From: Neoechinorhynchus agilis
Taxonomy: Eukaryota > Acanthocephala
Length of the DNA: 64,000 nucleotides
Direction: 5' to 3'
Assembly (NCBI GenBank): GCA_051530055.1
Contig: CM121342.1
Location: 6,758,001 to 6,822,000 of the forward strand
Both the position numbers and the translations under genes were made by a program. Positions 32,473 through 43,899 of this stretch are shown here, one piece after another. The notes beneath the pieces are model-generated. The model ran no database searches and was not told where the DNA came from. It saw only the letters and a list, made by a program, of their open reading frames with translations. Each line of letters begins with the position of its first letter. Position 1 is the first letter of the stretch.

Positions 32473-34545
32473 TCAATCCTTCTCAGATTGTTTCTCGGAA
32501 CGATCTTTCTCAGCCTGAACTTCTGCACTTATCCGCGCGGCAGATATTAACATTGAGTTCAATGTAGGCGTCCAATTCATCGATGGAACATTCGATGTCA
32601 GTTTATTGCTCTGCTGGATTAATTCGCTTTGGGCCGACGATAAATTTATTAATCTGCCGAGGGTTTGTAGTGCTTCTTCTAAGAAGGGCGATAGTTTCAA
32701 AGGTTCAGTTGCACTTCGGTTTAAAGTGCTCGATTCTGGCATTCTGGTTTTCCGTGATTTTGTTCGTGGTTGTTGCTCAATTTGGTCTAACGGCACTCCG
32801 CGCTTTAAAGATTTTTGCCCTTGCTTAATTGAAGAACATTTGAGATCTCCTGTTCGCATCGCCGCGTTTTTAGTTTCAACGGCTGAATTTGTTTTTGCAT
32901 CCAAAAAACCTTCGATGATCGCACAGGAATTACAATAGTAAAGATCATTTCGACGGTATCTGATTAGACTTACAACAACTTTGCATCGATTGCATTGACG
33001 TTGAACTTTTGCTCGTTTCGCCCGCGTAGAACTTGTTTCCGGGTGCTTGCGTTTTGTCGGTTCAATGGTTCTTTTGCTGAACGCTTCGTTGAAATTATCT
33101 TCATTCTGGTTTTGACGTTGCTCGATGGCAATATTCGTTTGGTCTTTTGGAATACTGGCTTCTATGCATTTCTCACAAAGACAGAGTCCATAATAATCAA
33201 ACAATTTAGAAATTTCACTCATTCCACATTTAATGCAACATCGAATATCGCCAGTGTCTCCAGTCTTGCCTTCTAATTCTGGGTTCTGATTGGTTTGACT
33301 GTTTAAGGAAAGGTAATGTGACAATTTTACTGCTTCTTCTTTACATTCGAGTTCATCTTCTTGATTATTTTTATGTTGAATTTTACTCGCTTGCTTGTTT
33401 GAAGAAGTACATTCCTGACATGTGAAAGATCCTTTCGATGAATACAAAATTGAATTATCGTTTGAACCGCATTTGTTGCAACATTTGAAAATTGTTGAAT
33501 TTTTTTTGTTCGATCCAGTGGACCGTTTGTTCGCTTTTACACCGAGATCGATATTGGAAACTGCGCAGATAGATTCTGTTTGTAGCTGAGATGTATTTTC
33601 GTTCGGATTAACGGTACTCGCTTGAGAGCTACTCAAGATTCCTGTAAGCCGAGTTGCTGATTGCGGGGCACAACCTTTACACAGAATAAGTTGATAACAG
33701 GAATACCATTCAGAACTTCTCCCTCTTCCACATCGTCGGCAACAAATATCTGAAGTATTCGCTGAACTATCCGAGAGATTGGGAACGCTTTGGACACGAG
33801 GAGGTTCTAATGGAAGTTTCTGATTTTTATTTTCATTGCTTCCTTTTTTCGGCGATGTGAGAGTCAATTGTGCACATTTGCAACAAAGAACTATTTCTTT
33901 AGTATAAAACCAGGATACGCTCTTCTTGGCTCGGCAATTTTTACAGGACTTTCCATTTTTACTTTTGAGAAGTTTGACAGGATAAGATGCGGATTTCCTC
34001 TTTGCCGCCAAAGATTTATTTACCATCTCAAGACCAATTACACCCGCATTGTCATAATTTGCGATATCTTTGGCAATAATCGCATCGATTTGACCAACCA
34101 AAAAAGGCCATTTCGCAATATTTGCAGATTGATCTTTTTCTATTTTGTTCATAGTTCGAAATGGTTTAATTTGTTCTGGTACAGAGGTCGCGGTGGAATG
34201 TTCATTTAATTCGATCTGTTCGTACACAATCCCGAGTTGACGTATTGTTGAAATTAACGAATTAATTCTCGAATGGACTTGTATCAAACTCTTTGCTGCT
34301 TCGTTTATAGTAGGTCCAGTTATTGAGAAGGTTTCGTTAGTTTCTTTAAGTTTAACGTCCTGCAATCCCTGACGAGATATTTCTACCCCGTGATCCACTT
34401 TTGGTTCACTGCCATGGCCGTCAATAATTGTGGGATTTGTTGGATCAATTTGTTCAGTTGGTGGCCTTTCTCGCTCTGCGTTCTCAAGTTCGTTGTCCAC
34501 TTGAGCGAGAATTTCTTGAAGAATTTCAACAATCCCGGGATTCAT
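32473..34545 (-). CDS. five-finger GATA-like zinc-finger protein, copy 3 (longest form)
   Basis: ATG at 34545 (MNPGIVEILQ), 690 codons, uninterrupted. It differs from the other copies by about 60 extra residues (about 72-130, including INSLISTIRQLGIVYEQ). These look like an ancestral segment, because the other copies can be derived by one in-frame deletion between CGA-containing short repeats. All five Cys-x2-Cys-x16-Cys-x2-Cys fingers are complete; one non-ligand Cys in finger 4 is Tyr here. A basic, probably nuclear-localising cluster follows finger 4 (TKRKHPETSSTRAKRAK). An aromatic W sits 8 residues after the second Cys in fingers 1 and 2, as in GATA fingers. DNA binding is inferred. Confidence 0.75.
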   Translation of the reverse strand: MNPGIVEILQEILAQVDNELENAERERPPTEQIDPTNPTIIDGHGSEPKVDHGVEISRQGLQDVKLKETNETFSITGPTINEAAKSLIQVHSRINSLISTIRQLGIVYEQIELNEHSTATSVPEQIKPFRTMNKIEKDQSANIAKWPFLVGQIDAIIAKDIANYDNAGVIGLEMVNKSLAAKRKSASYPVKLLKSKNGKSCKNCRAKKSVSWFYTKEIVLCCKCAQLTLTSPKKGSNENKNQKLPLEPPRVQSVPNLSDSSANTSDICCRRCGRGRSSEWYSCYQLILCKGCAPQSATRLTGILSSSQASTVNPNENTSQLQTESICAVSNIDLGVKANKRSTGSNKKNSTIFKCCNKCGSNDNSILYSSKGSFTCQECTSSNKQASKIQHKNNQEDELECKEEAVKLSHYLSLNSQTNQNPELEGKTGDTGDIRCCIKCGMSEISKLFDYYGLCLCEKCIEASIPKDQTNIAIEQRQNQNEDNFNEAFSKRTIEPTKRKHPETSSTRAKRAKVQRQCNRCKVVVSLIRYRRNDLYYCNSCAIIEGFLDAKTNSAVETKNAAMRTGDLKCSSIKQGQKSLKRGVPLDQIEQQPRTKSRKTRMPESSTLNRSATEPLKLSPFLEEALQTLGRLINLSSAQSELIQQSNKLTSNVPSMNWTPTLNSMLISAARISAEVQAEKDRSEKQSEKD

Positions 34546-35107
34546 TGTATGCTTTGCAGTTCTGAATATTGACTTAATAGATATTTCCGTGGAGGATTGG
34601 AGAATTTTGAGATGCTCGTAGCAATACTCGTTAGCAATTGCAGATAGTAATGGATACGCTTTTTTCTTTTCGCCAAAACTCAAACATAACAAATAAGGAT
34701 TTTTTGCTTATTTATTGATGACTATTTGCTGTAATTTCTCGATTATTGTATAGTTTTACGAATCACTTGTTGATTATCACCGCTGCTTACATTTGAGAGA
34801 AATTATGTAAACCGTCGATCGTGTTTCCGATTCGGTTCTTTTCGCGATCATCATTTGATTATCAACAAAACTTAAATCGACGACACTTTGTGTAAGCCCA
34901 ATAATGGTTTAATTGCATAGTTGATAAAATTTTCGTAGGGCGATTTCATTTGAAAAACAATACTTAATTTCCATTCATTGCATCCACATTAATTTTTTCA
35001 TACGAGAACGCCACTTTACGAGTATTTTTATTCTGATTTTCTTGTCGACATTATCAACATCACTGTTTAATAAACAAACGAATTTTCTTCATCAGGTCTC
35101 TAGGTTT
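34546..35107 (-). promoter_or_regulatory. 5' flank of zinc-finger copy 3
   Basis: Shared with the other zinc-finger leaders. The open frame extends upstream of the ATG only from a TTG, so it is treated as leader. Similarity to the 47 kb copy ends at 35107. Confidence 0.45.
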
Positions 35108-35480
35108 TTCGAAAAAAAAGCCTATTACGATTAATTGATTTCTATTTTTGAAGACTGGTCAGCGGGAAATTTTTCTTTATCTATGTTCGGCCTTTTTCAC
35201 GGCTGATAATTTTCCTTGGGCCCACAGCCCACTGATCTGGTTCACGGAGGCGCATAAAATCACATAGTACCCGGATTTTCAGTGACCAATTTTAAAACCG
35301 TGAATTATTTTTTATAAAGAAATAAATAATCTTATGTTTTATTTCTGCTTATCTTTGTGCACTCAGCTACCACTTTTAAACTTGAAATAGTCCAAAAATT
35401 AAAATAAGAGCCGAAAATGTTGATTAAGCACTATGGTAACTCTAAATGTTTTGAAAGCTTTGAAGCTGTTTTTGGAAGTA
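35108..35480. repeat. block shared in inverted orientation with 60985-61250
   Basis: Contains the stretch around AAGCCTATTACGATTAATTG and the later region near GTTGATTAAGCACTATGG; both recur on the opposite strand upstream of zinc-finger copy 5. It is an ancestral neighbour of the zinc-finger leader. No coding signal. Confidence 0.6.
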
Positions 35481-35649
35481 ACAATGCCGCTAAAAAGAAG
35501 AAATAGAAGAAAAAATGCCAGGATCAACACTAAGACAAAAATAATAAAATCTCCTTCGCGAAAACTTGTACGATGTCGCTTTTATAGATAAAGAGTTCAG
35601 AAAGTAAAATGCTTTCCTATAGGTTGAAAATCAGATCGTTAAACTAAAA

Positions 35650-36720
35650 ACTTAATTGGCTGCTGTAAATAAAGAGGGAAAATATTACAAACTGCGTGTT
35701 CGGGACGCCGAACGAGTTATTGGCGAACTAAGCGAACGATATTCAAAGCCATCATCTCATATTAATATGCAACCAACATTAGAAGTTATTTCGTTTAAAA
35801 AGTTTAAATACCAGTAAATTCGGAAATTTATAGGCCATTGCGAAGCATTTTAAAAAATTGCAAGTTTCCTGAAAGGACGAATTAGAAGAGACTGAAAATA
35901 AGAGACGGGAACTGTTGAGTAATGTGATTTGCTGTGACCAGCGAGTTTGGAACGATGTTCTAAAACAACGACTGATAACAATAACCAGTGAGATCGAGAA
36001 GCGGCAGATGATGATGAGAGATCTTCGAGAAGCCGATCCGTTGTTGTTAAATTATTTTATGAGAATTGATCTGACGAACAGATTCATCGCTTTTTTAGTT
36101 TTTTCTTCTACTTTAAGATCTTTCTAATTTCTGGAAATTTCCTGTGCGATTCTTTTAAAAAATCAACGTTTTAATGCAATGTTCTTCACGTGGATTGTTT
36201 TTAAGAATTTTTATATCTTTTAGGAAAATGAAGCTGTAATCGCTGAGATATACTCACGAATCCCGCAGGTCTTTGAAGAAGCTCGTTCTCAAGCCGATAA
36301 TATCTGTGAAGGTCATAAAAAACGGATAGAAGCAATCGGGGATTTATTAGTTGCTCTCGTTCAAAATATTTTCAGCGATTTAAACGAAGATAAAAAGCAA
36401 GCAGCAATGTCATCAATTGAGAGATCAGCCGAAATCCGGAATAAAATATCAAGCTTGAAAACTAAGCAACAAACTAATATGGAAGTTTGTGGATTGCTTT
36501 TTCATTCTATTGGATTACAATTCGATTCGTGATGTTTAGGTTCATGTTGAACAAATGAGCAAAACATTACGAACTAAACGAATTGAAGCACGTAGTTTGG
36601 AAGTATCAAATGAACGCACGAAGGAGTTGATACGTTCATTAACAAGCGATTTTGAGAACGAGCAGTCAATCTTGACACTGTCTCACGATAATGCGGTGCT
36701 TTGAGGTCTTGTCAGTCTCG
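35650..36720 (+). pseudogene. decayed multi-exon coiled-coil gene
   Basis: Four plus-strand open stretches rich in Glu, Lys, Arg and Leu follow each other. About 35658-35815 contains KLRVRDAERVIGELSER. About 35890-36100 contains ITSEIEKRQMMMRDLREADP. 36225-36531 begins right after a TTTTAG acceptor-like site (NEAVIAEIYSRIPQVFEEAR). About 36541-36702 contains VHVEQMSKTLRTKRIEA. They look like exons of one coiled-coil protein, but stops and an 11-bp gap between the last two suggest decay. Protein family not identified. Confidence 0.45.
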
Positions 36721-36774
36721 ATTAAAGTAGTAATGACATTTAAACAATTGGAGAACACTAAGATTAATTTTTAA

Positions 36775-37010
36775 AATTACACATCACGTAAAATTAAGAT
36801 AGAAACATTTTATCATTTCTTTTCGCAATCTTTCTATTTTTTCTAAATAATGCTAGAAGCTGTGCTTTTTATTTTGATTAGTATTTTACAATTATCACAT
36901 TTGGTTTCCCTTTCCACCATTGAATTCCAATAAATTTGGATCTAAATATTTCTGGACGTGATCATTTTTAAAGTAAAACTCAATTAATTCCCCAGTCGTA
37001 TTTTTCGAGA
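36775..37010 (-). repeat. exon-like duplicated block (inverse of 17930-18135)
   Basis: Minus strand matches 17930-18135, with an indel that breaks the frame after YLDPNLLEF. At the other copy the match is also close to a LINE relic. Confidence 0.45.
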
Positions 37011-37066
37011 AATATCGGCAGCTTTTCGGTACCCAAACCCCAGGACGACACAGGTAAGGACTCGTC

Positions 37067-38454
37067 CTACAATTGAGTATTTAAAATCTTCTCGCGAGAG
37101 ACTTTCACTGCCTCGTCTAATTTTGCCAGCTTATTCCTATGTCCAAAAAAAGATGCTGTGTGCAACTTATATATCAATTTCGGAGCAAAGATGGTGTTCT
37201 TGATCAGGAACAGGGCCTTTTTGTGAAGATAATTCACCAATCCGTTCGCACAGCACCGAAAGTTGCGGTTGAAGATTGGCAATCTCTGCTTCGACATTTG
37301 AACCAAAAATGCAGGGTCCTAGAAGACAACCGCCTGGAGTGATCAATTCTACCCCGAGGGGCACGGTTCTGAAGATCGTTCACGATAGTTTGCCTCGTCG
37401 AACCACGTTCATCACTAAAATCTCGCATTTCGCAGCATTCGATTCAATGGAAAATTTTCGCCATCTCGTTCAAAAGTGTCTCCAAATCGTGCAGTACTGC
37501 AGACGGATTACCTCCGAGCGTGGGATCATCCAGGCACCAGCCGTTAAAGCTGGCTGGAGATGGGTCGTCGACGGGATTGACTGCGAGTGAGAAGGTTATT
37601 GAGCCCAAAGGATCCCCTTGTTTAACTCCTCTTTCTGACCACAAAACGTCGTTATTGAACAACAAAGGATTTGAAGTCCCGTGGCCATTAACGAAATAGC
37701 GAATGCTTCTGATGCGTGATCTCTAACCACTTTGAGAAAATCTGCTCGGTAAACTGTGTTGAATGCATTTTTGAAATAAAATTTCAAGATAACGCAGAGC
37801 TTTGAGTTTCTGGCGATGAACTTGGGGAGTGAATGAACAATCGCCTCTGCACCACAAACTGTTCAACAATCTAACTCAATGGGACGAAGCAGCATCCCTA
37901 TTTTTTCCGCGATATTTTTATTTAAAATTTTTGCTGTTAAGCGGCGCAGATTTGTTCCAATTGCAATGGAACGAATCCCACCTTCCTTTTTGCGAGGGCA
38001 CACAAAGATGCGCCGAAAAATAACTCAATTGCTTTCGGAATCAAGTCTCACCATGCAAATTGACCGAATAAGCATTCCAGTGCAATTTCAAGGAACTGAG
38101 CAGCGTCACATACTGAAAAGGAAGTCATATCCTTTAGGTATTTTGGCCGTTACTCGTCTAGCCCGGGAGCTGATCTGTTAGCAAAAGAAGATATTAACAT
38201 CTTCACTTCTGATTTCGATGATAAAATATAAGGGATCTTATCGAATAAGGAGGATTTAATGAAAAACTACCGTCCGCCGACAATCGGAAGTTTGGAACGA
38301 AGAGTTTGTTAGGTTTATTCGTTATCTTTGGCGAGACTATCGATTGAAAATAAAAGACGAACTGCTCCTCTGACATCTCCGCCTGCGAGCTTCGAAGAAA
38401 CGCGTCCAGCAAGCGACCGATTTGAGTGTCGGCGATGGTAACGCTCCTGGACAC
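37067..38454 (-). mobile_element. LINE reverse transcriptase relic
   Basis: Minus strand, several frames. The pre-RT linker (38454-38203, RLLDAFLRSSQA), the KNAFNTVYR palm block (about 37785), GVKQGDPLG (about 37625), the catalytic segment FNGWCLDDPTLGG (about 37550), and a post-palm stretch (to 37067) are in the usual order. Stops and frameshifts make it inactive. Same broad class as 1-1990 but divergent in sequence. Confidence 0.75.
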
Positions 38455-38479
38455 ACTCCTTTTATTTTAATTACATAAA

Positions 38480-38903
38480 AATCGGATATGTTAAAAGTGT
38501 AAATTTTATGTTGAATAGATTCGAAAAACCTGAGATAAATCGTTTTATTGTATTTTTAGAGGGTAACGGAATTACTGAATTTTTAATCCAAAATTTTGCG
38601 CGATTTTTGTGTATAAGAAATTAACGGATTTATCGTCGGCCCAAAACCATACGGAGGCGTCCTCTACCAAGACCGCACAACAAAATATCTTCTTTACTAA
38701 CCAAAAACTTAAATTTTGGTTTACTAAAAGTCTCTCAAGTGGTGAATGTGGAAGTTAAATTTGAACTTTTCTCAGCGCACCGGTGAAAAAAAGTAATGTA
38801 TTACTCATACATTCATTCTTTAGGTATTTCAAGCCAACGTTTACTCATGCAAATGTATAAATGTACACGAGTTATCTCGATTTTTCGTCGTCGTTCAACC
38901 GCA
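38480..38903 (+). promoter_or_regulatory. conserved 5' flank of LRR copy 3
   Basis: Shared with the flanks of LRR copies 1 and 4. The open frame continues upstream to an ATG at 38796, but the conserved start is taken as 38904. Confidence 0.5.
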
Positions 38904-40020
38904 ATGCTCTTTGTGCTTCCCTTTAATATTATATTATTGGTCATTCCACTAAGTCTTGTTTCAATGGAACAGCATGGAATAGAACCGAAGTGCAAGATAA
39001 CGCACTCCGATCCGATTTCAGCCTTTGGAATAAGATGTTACGAAAATGATGCTGTTGGGAGAATGGAATCGATTATTAATTTATTACGATCTGCTCAACG
39101 AAATCAAGAAAATTTTGTATTTAATAATGTCGATATTAAAGATATTCCGCAATATTTTGTTTTGTTATTTCCCCAAGTCGTAAAGGTAACTATCCTTCAT
39201 GAATCGGAACAATCATACAGATCGTCAGTACTGAGCAATTCTTTACTTTATAAACTCAAACGTGTAAAAGAGTTAAATATAAAGAGAGCTGGAATTGTTA
39301 AGATTCAAGAGGACGCTTTTAAAGAATTTATGAGTCTTGTTCGACTAAGTTTGAGTTTCAACAGTATATCAATAATTCCTGCCCAACTCCCACGGCAATT
39401 ATCGCTATTGGAAATACTTCGTTTATCGAACAATATGCTAACAAGTGAAAGTATAAATGTTATTAGCCAACTAAGATACCTGAAACTATTGGATTTAAGT
39501 TATAATTTGATTGATCATTTAGCTGCGCCGAACTCAGGCTATTTTTACTATCTTGAGGAATTGTACATAGCTGGTAATCCAATTAAATCCGTATACAAAA
39601 TGGAATCGTTTAAAAATCTTCGTTATCTCCATATTACCTATCTTGCAAATGCCACCGATTTATTTAGTCGTAAAGACCAATATTCCAAACTATATGAATT
39701 TATCTTTACAAATGGATCGGCTAAAGCGTTTGACATTAATATGTTAGCTCCAGCACCTCGACTTGAAAATCTTGAGATTACTAGAAATCAATTAGAATCG
39801 ATTCCTGCTGGAAACCAACAAACGAAGGAAAATATAAAGAAATTTTCGTTAGCGTATAATCAAGTAACATTCATCCACGAAAATGATTTCGACGACTGGA
39901 CAAGTCTTACAAAACTCCATCTTCCGCACAACATAATTAAGGGCTTCCACAAAAACGCATTTTCAAAGTTAAGGAGCCTAAGAGATATTTGTCTTGATTA
40001 TAATCAAATAAAGACGATAT
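38904..40020 (+). pseudogene. secreted leucine-rich-repeat gene, copy 3 (3' half missing)
   Basis: ATG at 38904 aligns with the start of copies 1 and 4. The signal peptide (MLFVLPFNIILLVIP) and about 370 residues of the LRR array are intact. The gene is then cut at 40020, where the TBP-like unit begins; the stop codon TGA is formed by the junction. The missing 3' half is not found beyond the right edge of the unit, so this is not a simple insertion into the gene. If expressed, it would give a secreted LRR fragment. Confidence 0.8.
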
Positions 40021-40776
40021 GAACAACAATTCTATTGGCTAATCGAACAACCGGTACGTCAGAGAAATCGTTTTCTAATCTACTTCGATTCGCGAATATT
40101 CTGGAATTTTTAGTCTTTATCCATTAGCGTGACTTCATAATATTTTAGCGTTTATCATTTAAAACACCGAATAGTTTCATAGTACAACCAGGATTTTAGA
40201 ACTTTTTTATTTACACCACTATTACGTAATTTATAGTCAACTAGTTTAGATTTTTTTAATCTTCGATTATTTTCGTCTTATTGTGGTGGCAATCGTTGTC
40301 ACTGAACAAAATATCACCGGAAGTAAACGTATACATTACTGTTATTGCAATCAACGGATATCGTCGAGAATAGATGGAATACGGACTCTAAAACTGCTCA
40401 AACTTAAATCTATCGATAAAACTACGCCGTTATTAAAACATCACCGCTACAATCAATAATCTTGCAATCACTTCTCCTACAACCGATATTAAACATTGAA
40501 TTTTAGCGTTACAAATCAATGTGTATTTGATGTCCACCTTCATTCGGTCCAGCCCTGAAGATGCTGAATACTTTTGTGTCGCAAAATTAACTATTTTGAT
40601 AACTGCTGAATAAGTGGAAAACGTTTCAGTAAATACTGAATTGCGTAAATAATTTCACTGCAAACAATACGATCAAATTGATAATTTTTTATTCTTAGAT
40701 AATTTTTATCGGTTTAATTGTCATATTTGAATGCTACTTCTTTATAGTTTCAACCATTTAGGCCTCATTTCGACAC

Positions 40777-41534
40777 ATGATGCAAGTTATCTATTCGAAT
40801 GAATTATTCGCCGGGGCATGTCTCACAAGCGGGTTTCATCGAATTTTCACAGCTCCGATTGTGAATATTTATCCATGGGTCGTTAAAAGGCCTCGTTACA
40901 TCTCCGCATTAATTGATTTTGCAGAGAGATTAAATGCGGACGGTCTTATTTCTGGAAAGGTAATTCAGATTTCACTTGCCAATAATTCGATCCTAACGAA
41001 TACAGACTTTCTTTGCAAGTGCACTCAAGGCTCCAATGCGTGTATCGGCTCTAGCAAACTCGTTGTGTCATCTAAATTGCAAAGGCAGAAATGAAGCCAA
41101 TAGAGAAATGAAAAAATTGGTTGCAATGTTTCGAGATAGGATAATCCGAGGACAGCAAGAAAGGCGAGAACGATCACTAATCACTGTTCAAGTATTTGGA
41201 CAAAAACCTAGTAGTCATTTTATAATAGAAGCTGTCGATTTGGAATAATTGAACGGTGGACAAGGATTTGCTTCTTATATCCGAAGCATGGGAATGCGTC
41301 GGCGATATGATTGCATCGTCTAATGATCAAGGTGATTGTCAAAGCTACAAGCAACTGGTTGTTGAAGGTGCCAAATTTTGTCGAGAACGTCATCCTCCAA
41401 CGGTTGTTTCAAAGTCTCATCCGAAAGTCGACACATCACTGGATTATAAGTCGTGTTCATTGTGCTCGTTTAAGTTAAAGGAGGTGCCTCAAATCGTAAA
41501 ATCTTTAAGAACGGGTGTTGTAGAATTTAAATGA
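40777..41534 (+). pseudogene. unknown gene A, copy 3 (broken)
   Basis: Exon 1 is 40777-40959, the intron 40960-41005 (GTAATT...CAG), and exon 2 starts at 41006. Relative to 11015-11813, about 40 bp are deleted near 41247, giving an immediate stop (GAATAATTGA). The rest of the frame is readable from 41256 to 41534. Other differences are single substitutions. Confidence 0.65.
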
Positions 41535-41796
41535 ATTAAAATGGAAATAACAAATTTTATTAGCAAAAATCTAATTATGAATTTATAAAATCAGAGATCA
41601 CCACGCATATTGCGTACTTACAGTTAAAATTAATTTTTCTTTATTATAACATCATAATTCTAAAATCATTAAAAATCGAAAAGATTCCCCGGCTTACCTA
41701 GTGACCTCGGTATATCACAATCCTTGCCAACAAAGCGATTTAGACATCACAACCAATGCTCCTTTATGTTACATACCAACGAGTGTTCGTAAAACA

Positions 41797-42279
41797 ATGA
41801 GTGATATTATTGAGTATGTTTGCCTCACTTCAGGATTCATAGAACTCGATCAAAAAACTATTGCACAAGAGCGTTCGAACGCTGTTGATGATCGAGCTGC
41901 AATTTCGATGGTCGCGAAAGCCAATTTTCACCCTAATGCTCAACTATCTCTGGAGGAACTCTACAAAGAGGGTCATACTGCTCGTTGTCTTTTGGGCGTC
42001 CTTGAAGTAAACATCGACAATTTCCTACGGTGCATCTCCGATCAATCGTTCCTTCGAGTTGCCCAGCGCAAACTCTCCCCGCGTGCTTTGTTCTACCTCC
42101 GTGAAAAACTTCCATGTGATTCCTGGCCAATAACTTTGCGACAAAGCCAAGGTGCACGACTTCTAAGAAAAGAATCTTTAATTGCTTGCAATCAAGGTAT
42201 CATTCGAAACTTATTAAATTCTGAGACTATAGATCAATTCACGTATTCTGTCCCCCCCGCGTTCTCGCGAAAAATATGA
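41797..42279 (+). CDS. unknown protein C, copy 3
   Basis: First ATG at 41797; the frame is open upstream of it. It ends at TGA 42279, in a different frame from copy 2 beyond the poly-C run because this copy has seven C instead of six. The last residues are therefore AFSRKI. The stop overlaps the ATG of D. Otherwise nearly identical to copy 2, with no recognisable domain. Confidence 0.45.
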   Translation: MSDIIEYVCLTSGFIELDQKTIAQERSNAVDDRAAISMVAKANFHPNAQLSLEELYKEGHTARCLLGVLEVNIDNFLRCISDQSFLRVAQRKLSPRALFYLREKLPCDSWPITLRQSQGARLLRKESLIACNQGIIRNLLNSETIDQFTYSVPPAFSRKI

Positions 42280-42578
42280 TAACCTTGGACGAAGTATCCG
42301 TTGACGATACTGAGAACGAATGGCTTGCACTTTCACAGCTATTCAGGAAGTGCGTCGAGGCAATGGGAATCTCGGAACTCGAGTATTCGCTTCATGTAAA
42401 ACGTTTCCGCTTATTGTTCTCTCCTGCGTTCACGAGGATCCTGGATCCGAACTGCGATTCTACAAGTGATCAAACGGCACTAATCGAGTTCTTTGAGATC
42501 ATAAAGACGTCGGTTGTGGAGTCGATAGAGACAAGAAATATTGCAAGACCACTTAAACGAAAGGGAAGAAAATTATAA
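42276..42578 (+). CDS. unknown 100-aa protein D, copy 3
   Basis: ATG at 42276 overlaps the TGA of frame C (ATGATAA context). 100 residues, with an A-to-V change (RKCVEAMG) relative to both other copies. Same basic C-terminus. Family unknown. Confidence 0.5.
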   Translation: MITLDEVSVDDTENEWLALSQLFRKCVEAMGISELEYSLHVKRFRLLFSPAFTRILDPNCDSTSDQTALIEFFEIIKTSVVESIETRNIARPLKRKGRKL

Positions 42579-42639
42579 AAGTACAAATGGATGAGAATGA
42601 GTAATTAGAGCGAAATAAACGTATCCACCTAATAAATTA

Positions 42640-43695
42640 ACAAGAAAATGTGGCTATATTTCAATGTCCTGGATTGAATTCGGTGCCTTTCAGAGATTTT
42701 GTTGTTAACAATATTCGCTGTCGGACGAGGCCTGGCATCAAACGTCCTTGCCTGTGTCGTCCGGCGGTTTATTTATCCGATATACAGCCGATATTTCTCT
42801 GCCAGCTTATTTGGAATCGTATGAAGCAAACCGCAGAATAGTTCAGTCTTTTCTTGGCAAGAATTACACCTTGGATGAAGATTTCGTGGAGGCGCTTAAT
42901 CTTTGGTGTGGATATTTAGGCAGCGAGCAGGTACCCGTCAATGGCTGCAAACGATCAGTTTGGGACTCACCCATGATAGCGAGAATTAATAACTCTTTAA
43001 TTTCAGATTCTCGTGACCTGGTGAATCGAACTCGATTGGCGGCAGTCTCTACAAGAGAACCGGACACTTGTCTCAACGCTCTCATAATCGCTTCTGTTGG
43101 TACCCTTCACCGTTCGCCGAGACAGTAAGGATTGCAGTGACCCGCTGAGACTTGGGGCACCGATGTGCACCTCCAATCGCTGCCGTTGTGGATCCTCCGT
43201 TGAGCCATGGGGACGCCATGGTCTCTCAGACGGCAATCAGACGGAAGGTACTCACGGCATGCCGAAATGAACGCAATTCTGAGTCGTGCCCTGATCCTGG
43301 AGCCGAGCAATCTTTGCCGACTCGATAGCCGTAGACCGGACGGTGTCAAAGTATTCCTATGGGGAAGGGAGGCAAATGCCTTCTCTGGGACGCCGTTCGC
43401 AGACAGCAACATAAAAAGCGCCACTATTAAACCCGAAAGGGGAGCAGCGTCGAAATCATTATTTTGTTCCTTTTGGTGTCGAGGCATTCGGATCGTTTGG
43501 TACCGCGGCGCAGGACCTGGTCAAGCAATTGCCAAGCAACGAGGGAACGCTGCATCCGTCCTTTCGACCGTTAAACCGGGACGGCAGCTGAGTGATCCAG
43601 AGGGGCGGTGGTGCAAATGATCTTATGACTATGATTTCGCGTATTTGTGCCAAAGGGATTTCTAGAATGTCAGGTAAAAATGAACTTCATTAAGT
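42640..43695 (+). mobile_element. LINE 3' fragment, copy 3
   Basis: Third copy of the relic described at 12920-13985, same disruptions, without the short tandem duplication near 13800. It is carried passively inside the TBP-like unit. Confidence 0.7.
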
Positions 43696-43899
43696 GGATA
43701 CTCTTTGTAGGCTGCACAATATAAAGATTTTGCAGTTAGGCTTGGCTCCTATAACACTGCATAGAGTAATGTTGAAATGATAAGACCGTTTTAACTTAAT
43801 TTATGAATAAAAATCTATAGCACAAATGCAGTGAGATCAATGCCTGAACTTCAGCAAAATATAATATAAGTTGAGCGTATAGAACAAATGCGAGATGTT

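Larger units (their letters stand above)
27868..35107 (-). repeat. left arm of palindrome 2 (LRR, Penelope relic, zinc finger)
   Basis: Inverted match to 47070-54384: LRR 3' region with the short inverted-repeat element, LRR gene, zinc-finger finger-5 fragment, Penelope relic, zinc-finger gene and its leader. A gypsy scrap at about 30560-30770 is specific to this arm, and one tandem copy of the LRR 3' tail is specific to the other arm. Confidence 0.85.
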
